Shown here piece by piece: positions 36,801-44,521 of a stretch of DNA of 64,000 nucleotides. The stretch spans positions 1,364,001 to 1,428,000 of the forward strand of contig OZ220698.1 in the NCBI GenBank assembly GCA_965116555.1. The letters run 5' to 3'. The position numbers and the translations under genes were made by a program. Source of the stretch: DAOUJH01 sp965116555. GTDB lineage: Bacteria > Chloroflexota > Dehalococcoidia > Lucifugimonadales > QGNO01. Under the pieces are notes generated by a model that worked only from the letters and a program-made list of their open reading frames with translations, had not been told where the DNA came from and did no database searches. Within the stretch, counting starts at the first letter, position 1; every line of letters starts with the position of its first letter.

Positions 36801-37525
36801 ACGGCTCCACCGTGGGACTTGTCGGCCAGGTGGCCTACGCTACCAGCCGTAGGGACAAGAACGGCAAGCCGTATTTGATAGCTACCCTTGAGTTGCTGGG
36901 AGGCAACGTAGAGCTGTTCGTCTGGGACAACGTATATCAAGAGACCTCTGACCTTTGGGAGGAGGGAACCTTAATAACCGTGGAGGGCAAGCTTCGCAAT
37001 AACGACGGCAAGCTCTCCGTGCGGGTCGCCAAGGCAGGGCTGTTCAATCCACAAGGCGAGGAACTGCCTCAACGCGAAGCAGAACCCGAACCCGTTGAGG
37101 AACCTGCCCCGGCTGTAGCTGCGCCAACGGAACCCGTCGCAGAGCAGGAAGTCGTCCAGGTAGAAGCCAACGGCCATGAAGAGACCGCTCCACTGGACAA
37201 GGTTATGGCAGGTACCAACGGTCGAAACGGCTCCAACGGTTTCAGCGAAAGCAGCAACGGCAACGCTGCGAACGGCGATGGAGAGAGGAAGGCCGTCCTG
37301 CTCAATCTGACCGATACGGGGAACGCCTCGGATGATGCCTATCTACTGAAGTCGGCCATGGAGTTGCTGCTTGAATACAAGGGCACCGACTCTGTCTACT
37401 TGGACATATTCTCCAACAGCAATCGTGTGCGCATTGAAATGCCCATGATAACTACCAAGTACTGTCCAGCACTGGAAGTGAAGCTCAATGCCCTGCTGGG
37501 CCCGGGCCGCACGCATCTCATCTGA
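33869..37525 (+). CDS. dnaE: DNA polymerase III subunit alpha
   Basis: 1,218 residues of the DnaE replicative polymerase. The PHP domain opens with FVHLHVHTEYSMLDGLSRI. The palm carries the catalytic aspartates D394 and D396 (MPDIDMDF) and D550 (LLKMDFLGL). The fingers and a helix-hairpin-helix region follow. An OB-fold at about 970-1055 begins VGLVGQVAYATSRRDKNG. A linker rich in Pro/Glu then Asn/Gly (about 1070-1135) joins a C-terminal domain of about 80 residues. AGAGGAAGCC precedes the ATG. Followed 5 bp later by a DUF2007 gene. Confidence 0.96.
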   Translation: MEPFVHLHVHTEYSMLDGLSRIPTLVQHAKELGMDSLAITDHGGLYGAVEFYSECINAGIKPIIGCEMYVAAGSRHSKGPGDKSPYHLTLLAKNNTGYRNLIQLVSKAHLEGFYYKPRVDRELLEQYGQGIIALSGCPSAEVPQLLVQGRIDEAKEAALWHNKTFDGYYLELQSHEHIPNLDELNQALISLSEETGIPLILTNDSHYTLKEDAPIQDLLICIHTNTNINDEKRLKMDDDSFYLRSSEEMAALFPDHPEAYSNTRVVAEQCNVEMDFSSLHLPEYTPPDGLSAEEYLVKLCREGLERRVPKADQEYEERLRYELDVIKKTQFSNYFLVVWDIARFAHENGILLGVRGSAAASLVLYVTGVTDIDPLAYRLVFERFLNLERKEMPDIDMDFQDDRRDEVLQYVKDKYGHDHVAQIITFGTLGPKAALRDTGRALGMAYADVDQVARLVPFRARSLSEAMEMEPNLKEAYDTDETLRRLIENAGRLEGVVRHSSTHAAGVVISKEPLAEYVPLQRPIKGTDDDVAMTQFSMDPIAQLGLLKMDFLGLTNLSILNNAIDIIKEHTGEQVDLGSVPFDDAKTFALLSSGETTGLFQLEGSGMRRYIKDLKPSSLLDVAAMIALYRPGPMDHIDSFIQSKHGQREAEYPHPMLKDILEETYGIIVYQDQVLLIAQAMAGYSLGEADIVRKAMGKKIHGIMQQERDKFIEGALNQGYDKGLAEQVFDLIEPFAGYAFNKAHSVSYAVIAYWTAYFKANYPVEYMASLLNSHAGQHERIAIDVDECTRLRIPVLRPDINRSGVRFAVDTDSSGQRAIRFGLGAVKHVGSGAMEAVVNSREEHGPFQTLEEFCRNADLDSMNRRSLESLVKVGALDDFGPRGSLLASVERILNVAQQEKRRRESGQTNMFDLFGQYVEAPASVVELVHGEETTSRERSEWERELLGKRISDNPLLTVDFGAKTTAIAFRNELEETPNGSTVGLVGQVAYATSRRDKNGKPYLIATLELLGGNVELFVWDNVYQETSDLWEEGTLITVEGKLRNNDGKLSVRVAKAGLFNPQGEELPQREAEPEPVEEPAPAVAAPTEPVAEQEVVQVEANGHEETAPLDKVMAGTNGRNGSNGFSESSNGNAANGDGERKAVLLNLTDTGNASDDAYLLKSAMELLLEYKGTDSVYLDIFSNSNRVRIEMPMITTKYCPALEVKLNALLGPGRTHLI

Positions 37526-37530
37526 TAGCC

Positions 37531-37764
37531 ATGCCCAACAAGATTCAGTGGGTCTATCTAACTACGGCTCCCGATCAGCTTACCGCTGAGATGTGGAGGG
37601 GTCTGCTGAACAACGAGGGAATACCCGCCATGGTGCGCGCCGGGGATACGGCTTCCTACCTGGGAGTCTTTGCAGGGCCAACCAGGATATTGGTGGACGC
37701 AGCAGCTCTTGAAGAAGCAACCAGGTTCATGGAGGAGCAGCTAGGGCCTGAATCGCTCAGATGA
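37531..37764 (+). CDS. DUF2007-like small protein
   Basis: 77 residues with the pattern of DUF2007 putative signal-transducing proteins: a first strand (WVYLTTAPDQLTAEMWRGLL), NNEGIPAMVRAG, then TRILVDAAALEEATRFMEE. Such domains have a GlnB-like fold and no known activity. It follows dnaE by 5 bp and its last 8 bp overlap the convergent ogt stop. Confidence 0.75.
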   Translation: MPNKIQWVYLTTAPDQLTAEMWRGLLNNEGIPAMVRAGDTASYLGVFAGPTRILVDAAALEEATRFMEEQLGPESLR

Positions 37765-38281
37765 GACGGTAAGCGCCAGGCAAAGCCCCCTCGATCTCCA
37801 GCAATCGCTGCTTCAATGGCAGGCCTCCGGCGTAGCCGTGCAATGAGCCGTCGCTACCAATGACACGATGGCAGGGAATGATTATAGGCGCCCGATTGCG
37901 GGACATGGCCAGACCGGCTGCTCGCGCCGCCCTGCGATTACCCGCCTGCTCTGCCAGCCAGTTGTAGGTCCTGACCTCACCTTTGGGGATGGACTGGCAC
38001 GCTTTCCAGGCCTTGACCATGAAGTCGGATGCTCCTTCCAAGTCCAAGTCGTCTTCAAAGTCCACGTTGGCACCTGAAAAGTAGGCTTCCAAGCGGCTAC
38101 GCAGGCTGTCGAACCGTGATGGTGAATGGTCGGTATTGGAAGTCCGGAGGCGAAGCTCTTGCATGGCCTGGTCTCTAGAGAGTTTGGGCAATACAACCCT
38201 GCGTATGCCCCTATCAGAGGCAAGTACAGCCATCCAGCCCAGTGAAGTGGGGAATACGTCAAATCGGCAGCGGTCCGCCAT
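37757..38281 (-). CDS. ogt: Methylated-DNA-protein cysteine methyltransferase
   Basis: 174 residues with the alkyl-acceptor motif IIPCHRVIGSDGSLHGYAGG and the upstream recognition helix GEVRTYNWLAEQAGNRRAARAAGLAM. It removes O6-alkyl groups from guanine to its own cysteine in a single turnover. Its start overlaps the stop of moxR by 1 nt (TAATG), so translation is probably coupled. Confidence 0.93.
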   Translation of the reverse strand: MADRCRFDVFPTSLGWMAVLASDRGIRRVVLPKLSRDQAMQELRLRTSNTDHSPSRFDSLRSRLEAYFSGANVDFEDDLDLEGASDFMVKAWKACQSIPKGEVRTYNWLAEQAGNRRAARAAGLAMSRNRAPIIIPCHRVIGSDGSLHGYAGGLPLKQRLLEIEGALPGAYRLI

Positions 38282-39264
38282 TACTCTGCGGCGCGTCCGC
38301 TGATCCGGGTGCCCGGCACTTCTGTGCTGTCCAGAATCTGCTGTATGAGACGCCGGCCATCCACACCCTGCATTCTTGAAGAGGCGGTAAGCACCAGCCT
38401 GTGTGCAAAGACCGGCTCCGCCAGCTCTTTCACGTCGTCCGGAAGGACGTAGTCACGGTTGCGAAGCAAGGCCAGGGCCTGTGACGTCCTCTGTAAGGCC
38501 AACGAAGCCCTGGGAGAAGCGCCAAGGGCCACGTCGCGGTGACTTCTCGTAGTATCCGACAGCGTGACTATGTACTGCTTGACGAGAGGGTCGACGTATA
38601 CTTCACGAGCCTTCTCCTGCAGAGCGAGCACCTCTTCCGGGGTTGCCACGGACTCAAGCTCGTCGAAGGGGTGGGTGAGCTGCTGTTCATCCATTATGGA
38701 CACTTCATCATCAAAGCCCGGATAACCAAGGTGAATGCGCAGCAGAAAGCGGTCCAGTTGGGCCTCCGGGAGGGGGAAAGTGCCTTCGTATTCTATGGGG
38801 TTCTGCGTAGCCATTATCATGAAGGGCTGCGGCAAGGGATGGGTGACGCCCTCCACCGTTATCTGATTCTCTTCCATGGCTTCCAGCAACGCCGACTGGG
38901 TCTTGGGAGTGGCCCGGTTTATCTCGTCGGCTAGCACCACCTGGGCAATGATTGGCCCGGCCCGGAACTCGAAGCCGCTGGTCTTCTGGTTGTAGACGGA
39001 TACACCTGTGATGTCGCTGGGCAACAGGTCCGGGGTGAACTGCACCCTGCTGAAGGAGCAGCCGGTGGAACGGGACAGGCTCTTGGCAAGCATCGTCTTA
39101 CCCACGCCGGGAACGTCCTCTATGAGGACATGCCCTCTGCTCATCAGCGCAATGACGCCCAGCCTGATGGCGTCGTCCTTGCCAATGATCACCCTGTTGA
39201 TGTTCTCAATGATGCGCTCGGCGACTAAGCCAGTCTGGGTTTCCTCTTGCTTAACGTCTGTCAT
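38281..39264 (-). CDS. MoxR-family AAA+ ATPase
   Basis: 327 residues with Walker A (EDVPGVGKTMLAKSL), Walker B (VVLADEINRATPKTQSALLEAMEE) and the MoxR sensor region FMIMATQNPIEYEGTFPLPEAQLDRF. These ATPases act as chaperones, usually beside a DUF58 and von Willebrand-domain gene. Here no DUF58 partner is adjacent; the next gene is ogt. The partner may lie elsewhere. Confidence 0.92.
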   Translation of the reverse strand: MTDVKQEETQTGLVAERIIENINRVIIGKDDAIRLGVIALMSRGHVLIEDVPGVGKTMLAKSLSRSTGCSFSRVQFTPDLLPSDITGVSVYNQKTSGFEFRAGPIIAQVVLADEINRATPKTQSALLEAMEENQITVEGVTHPLPQPFMIMATQNPIEYEGTFPLPEAQLDRFLLRIHLGYPGFDDEVSIMDEQQLTHPFDELESVATPEEVLALQEKAREVYVDPLVKQYIVTLSDTTRSHRDVALGASPRASLALQRTSQALALLRNRDYVLPDDVKELAEPVFAHRLVLTASSRMQGVDGRRLIQQILDSTEVPGTRISGRAAE

Positions 39265-39591
39265 TTTGCCCCCGGTCAGTTTGCAGGATGCGCACCTGCT
39301 TGCGGCGCCTGAACCGCCTAATCGTCTGTTCGATTTCCCCTTGCTAGGGAGGTTATGGGTTTTGAATTACGTATAGTATCACGAATGCGGGCGCAAGGGG
39401 ACTGTACCGCGAACTTCCGGCGGCAGGTCTGTTTGCCACATGCACCTCCACCTGATTCCAAGATACGTCGGTGACGGATTCGGCCTGCGTTTCCCGACGG
39501 ACTATGGAGTACACCCTCCGCGCCAAGCCTTGGATTGTACAGCGCGTGCATTAAGTGGCTCGTTGGAACGCCTTGAGAGCCATGAGTGAAG
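39265..39591. other. Intergenic stretch between moxR and a toxin gene
   Basis: About 330 bp with no convincing gene. Open frames on both strands lack ribosome sites and family resemblance. A short AT-rich patch near 39362-39384 could hold the moxR promoter on the minus strand. Confidence 0.4.
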
Positions 39592-39999
39592 TCACGCAAC
39601 CGATAGCGGCACCCCCTCAGCAACTGCTGCCTGACCGAGCGCCCCGTCCAACGTTGCGAGCTCTGCGCTCTCCCTCTTGGCTAGTTCCAGATAGAGGGCG
39701 TCATAGAAGGACAGGTCATGGGCTCTTGCCAAGTTAAAGGCGGACTGAAGGTCGGTGTCCTCATCCGTTCGGATGGGCAAGCCCTTCAGGGCATCCAGCC
39801 GTTCATCTACCGCTCCCGCTGAAAGACGCCCACGTCGCTCTGCAACCAGCAGCGTGTTGCGGGTCTCCAGATGCCATAGGTACGGCGCCATCGCTCCATC
39901 TTCTTTGAGACGTTCCAGCACCTGATCCGCGCGAGGTTCCTCGTCGTCGTCAAAGAGCCAAGATACGATAACGGATGCATCGACAACCAGGCCGCTCAC
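39592..39999 (-). CDS. PIN-domain toxin (VapC-like)
   Basis: 135 residues of PIN fold: MSGLVVDASVIVSWLFDDDE (D7), PYLWHLETRNTLLVAE with the central Glu, and LSFYDALYLELAKRESAEL and ATLDGAL with the C-terminal acidic residues. A Mg-dependent RNase toxin. Its start overlaps the antitoxin stop by 4 nt. A 53-nt part of its 3' end is duplicated at 43132-43184 as a remnant. Confidence 0.87.
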   Translation of the reverse strand: MSGLVVDASVIVSWLFDDDEEPRADQVLERLKEDGAMAPYLWHLETRNTLLVAERRGRLSAGAVDERLDALKGLPIRTDEDTDLQSAFNLARAHDLSFYDALYLELAKRESAELATLDGALGQAAVAEGVPLSVA

Positions 40000-40247
40000 A
40001 GGCGATGGCCTTCATGGCGCGCGGCGAGTATTTCTTCCGTGGAGAAAGCCACGCGCCTCCACCCGGCGCGGCGCTGACGAAATCGCTCTATTGCCTTCCT
40101 CCGATTGGCGCGATCCTGAGACCCGGCAGGAACCAGATGCGCCACTGCTTTGCCATGACGGGTTATAGTGATGACTTCTCCATGCTCGACGACACGTAGA
40201 AGTTCGGCCAAACGCGTCTTAGCTTCGGTGGCTTGAATCTCACGCAT
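39996..40247 (-). CDS. Phd/YefM-type antitoxin
   Basis: 83 residues from ATG 40247, where homology starts (MREIQATEAKTRLAELLRVV, then EHGEVITITRHGKAVAHLVP). This is the Phd/YefM dimeric DNA-binding fold. The C-terminal tail (WRRVAFSTEEILAARHEGH) should bind the toxin. A promoter with an overlapping palindrome lies 33 bp upstream, indicating autorepression. Confidence 0.88.
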   Translation of the reverse strand: MREIQATEAKTRLAELLRVVEHGEVITITRHGKAVAHLVPAGSQDRANRRKAIERFRQRRAGWRRVAFSTEEILAARHEGHRL

Positions 40248-40269
40248 ATATAACTCCAACCAGTTATTT

Positions 40270-40309
40270 TGACCATACCATTCTAGCAATGGTCATCTAT
40301 TCAGGTCAA
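40270..40309 (-). promoter_or_regulatory. Promoter and operator of the Phd/PIN module
   Basis: Minus-strand TTGACC (40309-40304), an 18-bp spacer and TAGAAT (40285-40280). Nested perfect inverted repeats cover the -10: ACCATT-CTAGC-AATGGT (40277-40293), and outer arms TGACCAT (40270-40276) and ATGGTCA (40289-40295). Confidence 0.75.
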
Positions 40310-40329
40310 GGGGTGTGAGTTCACGAGAG

Positions 40330-40390
40330 CGAATTCCACGGCGTAGATATCTTCACAGCTCAGGTAGAGAGCAGCGCCTGATTCACCTTG
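40330..40390 (-). pseudogene. Short remnant resembling a PIN toxin fragment
   Basis: Minus-strand translation gives ESGAALYLSCEDIYAVEF. The ESGAALYL part and about 25 nt of DNA (40361-40386) are shared with 43174-43200, which itself continues into a duplicated toxin 3' end. No start or intact frame. Confidence 0.4.
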
Positions 40391-40420
40391 AGCGCGGACA
40401 GGGAGCGGAACAAAGCACAA

Positions 40421-40825
40421 TCAGGCTGTGCTGAGAGTGCGCGGGTCCGTTGCAACGTCCGGGGCGCCGGCTAGGATTGCCCGGTCCGACGTAGCCAGCG
40501 GGACGCCCAGCGTCCGGGCGACGACGACAAACTCTGCGTCGTAGGCAGAGAGGTCGCACTCCAAAGCGGTGTCTATCACCTGGGATCCGCTCACACCGAT
40601 TATGCGGCCTCCCAGCACCAACGACGCATCATCGCACATGTCCTGGGCCTGCTCAGTGGTCAACTCTCCCCTCCGCACAAAGCCGAGCAGGACGTTGCGC
40701 AACTCACTGACCAGAATGCCGGGCCCCGCCCATTCAGCGTCCTGTTTCAGCAGCGCCGCTGAATCAGCACCGTCCTCTCCACCCACCACAAGGCTCGTCA
40801 TTACATTGGTATCGACGACAATCAT
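40421..40825 (-). CDS. PIN-domain toxin (VapC-like)
   Basis: 134 residues with MIVVDTNVMTSLVVGGEDG (D5), ILVSELRNVLLGF with the central Glu, and LSAYDAEFVVVARTLG and LATSDRAIL with the late acidic residues, so the active site appears complete. Overlaps the upstream antitoxin gene by 4 nt. Not closely similar to the toxin at 39.6 kb, so the two modules are independent rather than a recent duplication. Confidence 0.87.
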   Translation of the reverse strand: MIVVDTNVMTSLVVGGEDGADSAALLKQDAEWAGPGILVSELRNVLLGFVRRGELTTEQAQDMCDDASLVLGGRIIGVSGSQVIDTALECDLSAYDAEFVVVARTLGVPLATSDRAILAGAPDVATDPRTLSTA

Positions 40826-41064
40826 GGCCGGCCTGCGTCCCTCATCTCTCGCAGGGTGTTCCCACTTAGATCGATATGACCGATGCCCTCGCGCCTGAGG
40901 CGTATTCGTTCAAGGAGCGCCTGTATGTCCACCGGCTCACTGCGAACCGACGCCACCAGCCTGGCAAGTATCTCCCCGTTCAGGCTGCGGTGGTTACGGC
41001 TGGCGGCTGATTTTAGCTCCTGATGAAGATGTTCCGGAATGCCTCGCAGCGCCAAGTCGGGCAT
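40822..41064 (-). CDS. FitA/Arc-type ribbon-helix-helix antitoxin
   Basis: 80 residues from ATG 41064, which has AAAGAGG upstream. MPDLALRGIPEHLHQELKSA, then ASRNHRSLNGEILARLVASV, is the FitA-type ribbon-helix-helix domain. The C-terminal half (LLERIRLRREGIGHIDLSG) should bind the toxin. The frame is open further upstream to 41148, but those residues lack homology. A near-palindrome lies 30 bp upstream. Confidence 0.87.
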   Translation of the reverse strand: MPDLALRGIPEHLHQELKSAASRNHRSLNGEILARLVASVRSEPVDIQALLERIRLRREGIGHIDLSGNTLREMRDAGRP

Positions 41065-41094
41065 ATTTACCTCTTTCTCAAGCGTGATGTCATA

Positions 41095-41115
41095 ATGATA
41101 CCATAACGGCATCAT
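41095..41115. promoter_or_regulatory. Operator-like palindrome before the FitA module
   Basis: ATGATACC-ATAAC-GGCATCAT: 8-nt arms with one mismatch around a 5-nt centre, just upstream of the antitoxin start. A -10-like TATCAT lies within it on the minus strand. Confidence 0.55.
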
Positions 41116-41322
41116 ATCGGGTACAGCTATGTACGGGGGCAGGAGCAATATGCCGCATTTTGCGATAGTTATAATAAGTCATAGAAATCAAGGCGAATAG
41201 TTACACCCAGGTTATACATTCGATGGCACTTTTCCGGTAGAGTGTGTCCAGGATTGGAGGCGCGCTGAATGAGCCGGATTACCAATAGGCCAGTACGAGC
41301 CGGGGAAGGTAGGTAGGCAATT

Positions 41323-43047
41323 GTGAGTGTGGTGGCAGCGGTGGCCATCCTTGCCGCCGTCGGATTGCTGTTCGCGATTGACCCAGGCGGGGCAATAGCC
41401 GAAAGCGGCTTTCCCGACTTCCATGAGATGGACTGGAAGCAGTTGACGGCCTGGGGCTTCCGCACGATAGGCGTAGTCATAGCGCAGTTGATCATCATCG
41501 TGTTGTGGCTGTGGCCCAAGTACCGGCCCCCGGAGGCGCAGTACTCGGGGACCCCGCGGACCGGCGGCATGCCCGCAGCGGCGGTATCTGTGCTCCCGGG
41601 CCACATGACATGGACCCCAACCCTGCTGGCCTCCATCATCGAGATGTGCCAGCGCGGCACGCTGCGGATCGAGCCCGTCAGGACACGAGCGGGCTTTCTG
41701 TACCGGCTGTCTCGTCAGGGCTTCACGGAGTACGAGTGGGAGCGAACGATATGCGACAGCCTGCCGTCGGGCCCCGCAACGGTTGACGCGCTCTATGAAG
41801 CGATGAAGAAGCGCGAAGATGCCATCGGCGACCAGATAGGCGACTACTTGCAGCATCTCGGCTTCTTCCATGACAACCCGGTGCGAGTCAGGAGGGAGAA
41901 CTCCGGCGACGGAAGTGATTGGTGGGTGGTCGCCAGCATCTTGACGGGTGTTGGCGGCGGATTCTGGACGGCTCTATGGCTGGGCCAGTGGTGGGCGAAC
42001 GTCCTGATCGGCGCATTTGCGGGTCTCATGTACTCGTTCATTACAGCAAAGATGAGTTGGATGATAAGGACGGGCATGCTGACGCCAACGCCTTCAGGGG
42101 CGCTTGAGATAGGACAGTGGCTTGGCTGGAGAGAGTCCATGGCTGCCTCTCCAGATGCTTGGAGCCGATCAGACCCCATGCTTCCCTATGCCGTCGGGCT
42201 GAACGTAGCCCAGCCGTGGCTCGACGTTACCGCCAAGGCTCCGCCGTGGTTCGGCTCCAGAAGCGCATCCCCACTCCGCGGCGCCGACCTGGACGCGGCC
42301 TATCACGCCTTCATGCACGCGCCGGAGTGGTGGCTGACCGGACGGTCGGAAGATGCAGCGAAAGCCGCCGCGCAGTGGGGTTATGAAGAGGAAATCGATC
42401 TGCTCGACCAACTGGACCAGCTTGACCCGGAATCGCCGGACGTCACGCAGCCTGAGCACACGGAGCAACTCAGGACCACCGACGAAACTCAGAGCACGAC
42501 GCGTGAACAGGAAGCGCAGAGCAGTTTTCTGGAAGCCGTGCCGCCGCCGGGCGAGTATCAGCAACACCGGGTAGAAGGACCGGCTGAAGAGCCGAAGGGC
42601 GGGGGGTGCCTTCAAGGGTGCCTGATATGGGCGATAGGCCTAGCTGTCATAGGGATCGTGGTCCTGGTCGTCCTGTTCAGCCTCGATGTGGTCTCGCCGC
42701 GCGACAAACCGTGTCCCCTGAACTCTCCCCCGATCCCTACGCCCGCGCAGATTGCGGTGATCGGCGACCTGTTCCGCGATGAATGCGTGTTGGTAAGCGG
42801 CACGCTGGTGTCCAAGGAGGTCGACATGCTGGTGCTGGAGGTTGACCGGGGGGATTACGTGCAGAACGTGATCGTCCGCGTACCGGCAGGGCCCTTCGAA
42901 GAAGTCTCCTTGGGCAAGCAGTTGTCATTGGGCGGATGGCTCAGGGTGGAGGAGGACGGGACATACGCAGTCCACTTCATACCGGACCTTGGGTCGGACC
43001 GGGGGTGGTGGCGGAACCTCCGGGAGAACCTAGAAGGGTTGTTCTAG
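41323..43047 (+). CDS. DUF2207-like membrane protein
   Basis: 574 residues from GTG 41323 with GGTAGG upstream. Membrane segments: 3-20, 47-66, a pair near 205-245, and 429-452. After the second segment, WTPTLLASIIEMCQRGTLRI resembles the DUF2207 cytoplasmic repeat. A region rich in Gln, Thr and Glu (365-425) precedes the last membrane segment. A C-terminal extracytoplasmic domain of about 100 residues (FRDECVLVSGTLVSKEVDML onward) may be an OB-like fold. The large N-terminal domain usual in DUF2207 is missing. Function unknown. A TATAAT at 41170-41175 could serve its promoter. Confidence 0.7.
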   Translation: MSVVAAVAILAAVGLLFAIDPGGAIAESGFPDFHEMDWKQLTAWGFRTIGVVIAQLIIIVLWLWPKYRPPEAQYSGTPRTGGMPAAAVSVLPGHMTWTPTLLASIIEMCQRGTLRIEPVRTRAGFLYRLSRQGFTEYEWERTICDSLPSGPATVDALYEAMKKREDAIGDQIGDYLQHLGFFHDNPVRVRRENSGDGSDWWVVASILTGVGGGFWTALWLGQWWANVLIGAFAGLMYSFITAKMSWMIRTGMLTPTPSGALEIGQWLGWRESMAASPDAWSRSDPMLPYAVGLNVAQPWLDVTAKAPPWFGSRSASPLRGADLDAAYHAFMHAPEWWLTGRSEDAAKAAAQWGYEEEIDLLDQLDQLDPESPDVTQPEHTEQLRTTDETQSTTREQEAQSSFLEAVPPPGEYQQHRVEGPAEEPKGGGCLQGCLIWAIGLAVIGIVVLVVLFSLDVVSPRDKPCPLNSPPIPTPAQIAVIGDLFRDECVLVSGTLVSKEVDMLVLEVDRGDYVQNVIVRVPAGPFEEVSLGKQLSLGGWLRVEEDGTYAVHFIPDLGSDRGWWRNLRENLEGLF

Positions 43048-43195
43048 ATGGCCGGGGTAAAAACGACGAGGCGGTGGCTATCTTGGTCTCCGATGACGGG
43101 ATAGGCATCGATGCCGCAGACCGGATGTCCTGTCCAACGTTGCGAGCTCTGCACTCTCCCTCTTGGCTAGTTCCAGGTAGAGGGCAGCGCCTGAT
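43048..43195. pseudogene. Gene debris: histidine-kinase-like fragment and PIN-toxin 3' fragment
   Basis: On the plus strand 43059-43126 translates to DEAVAILVSDDGIGIDAADR, like the ATP-binding N/G1 box of a histidine kinase. On the minus strand 43132-43184 copies the 3' part of the toxin gene at 39646-39698 with about two changes (LYLELAKRESAELATLD). Neither frame is complete. The kinase match is only a short motif. Confidence 0.5.
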
Positions 43196-44494
43196 TCAAC
43201 CTTCGGAGCGGGAGAGCGCTCCGCGTACTTTCGACCAGAGCTGATCAGCGAAGAAGGAGGCTCCAAACAGCACCGCTCCGACCACCAGCACAGTCGCAGT
43301 CCCTGGAATGAACCCGCCGGTGAACTGCCGAGCGAACGATTCCATAAGATCGCCTATCAGGCTGGTGAGCGCCGAAGGAGTGTCCGACGAAGAAGTGGCC
43401 ACGGCGTCCCTTATCCCACTAGGAATTGCCGAATTCAGCACGAAGCCGACCACGAGGCCTACGCCGCCTCCCAGCAACAGAGACAACCCCGGCCACCGGA
43501 GCATGCCTGTTGGATTCGGGATATGTACTGCCGCTAGCAGCAAGCTGCCCGCGATTATCAGTAGGAGGGCAACAATTCCCCCCGTTCCGCTGAGGGCGCT
43601 CACCGCATCGCGAAGGAGACTAGCCGATTCGTCTATGTCCTCACGGGTAAGGTCGTCGGAACTTTCGGCCAGCTTCTCCAACAGATCCAACCTGTCGTTC
43701 GTCTGCAAGTCCTGGCGTATCTCCTCTAGGGAGTCGTCGATCACCGGACTGACCAGAGGGGCGGCCGCCTTCTCCAGGAAGGCACTTGTGTCCCCTTCTA
43801 TGAAAGACTGCCGCAGGTCATCCTTTTCATCTTCAATTATCCTAGCGGTCTCGGAGTCTAACTGAGGACTATTTGCCACCTGGTCAATCCAGTTGTCGAA
43901 CTCCTGCCTGCGGCAGTCCTCGTCCAGGGTCTCCAGCGAAGGCACGGATTCCGGCAATTGGCCGGCAGACAAGCCGGCAAACTCGCCTGCCAGGTTGCCA
44001 GCCAGGCTCTGCAAGCTATCCGTCGTGCACTCTGCAGTTACAGCGGGAGGCTCTTCGACTTCGAGCTCAGTTATGACCTCCTCTGCCTTATCTAGAACCA
44101 CCGCTTCGACACGGTCCAAGGGCTCTCTCAGCTCCAGGTAGAGGTCCAGCCGCTCCAGGTCATGGGACAGGAATCCGGTAAACCTATCTATGTTTGCTTC
44201 CGTCTGCTCTTGAAGGTAGGCGGGGGGCATCACGTCCCTGAGCACGTCGGTGGCCTCTTGCGCCTCCAGGCCTACTCCTCCGAGCAGGTCCAGGGTCTGA
44301 TCCTGGACCTCCGCGTCTACGAGCACTTCGTCATAAATGCGGTTGTAGGCGTCAGTCTCTGTGAAGGCCGCACGGTAGAGCTCCGGGTTTTCAAGGCGCT
44401 GGGTAATATTGACCACCGTGAGGAGATACAAAAGCCCGGCAATCACCATGAGCCCCAGGACCAGACTGCCAAGCACCCGCAATAGAGTCATCAC
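43196..44494 (-). CDS. Membrane protein of unknown function (432 aa)
   Basis: One N-terminal membrane segment (4-25) is followed by a large, acidic, mainly helical extracytoplasmic domain of about 270 residues. Three membrane segments close the protein (about 308-328, 340-360 and 395-418), ending in a short basic tail. The domain holds two cysteines about 40 residues apart (ECTTDSL and DEDCRRQE). Coiled-coil-like stretches (DSLEEIRQDLQTNDRLDLLE) are visible. I do not recognise the family. Its stop codon lies within a 25-30-nt repeat shared with 40361, so its 3' end may have been altered by rearrangement. Confidence 0.75.
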   Translation of the reverse strand: MMTLLRVLGSLVLGLMVIAGLLYLLTVVNITQRLENPELYRAAFTETDAYNRIYDEVLVDAEVQDQTLDLLGGVGLEAQEATDVLRDVMPPAYLQEQTEANIDRFTGFLSHDLERLDLYLELREPLDRVEAVVLDKAEEVITELEVEEPPAVTAECTTDSLQSLAGNLAGEFAGLSAGQLPESVPSLETLDEDCRRQEFDNWIDQVANSPQLDSETARIIEDEKDDLRQSFIEGDTSAFLEKAAAPLVSPVIDDSLEEIRQDLQTNDRLDLLEKLAESSDDLTREDIDESASLLRDAVSALSGTGGIVALLLIIAGSLLLAAVHIPNPTGMLRWPGLSLLLGGGVGLVVGFVLNSAIPSGIRDAVATSSSDTPSALTSLIGDLMESFARQFTGGFIPGTATVLVVGAVLFGASFFADQLWSKVRGALSRSEG

Positions 44495-44521
44495 TTCCCT
44501 CCTTAATTTTGATGCCGACGT

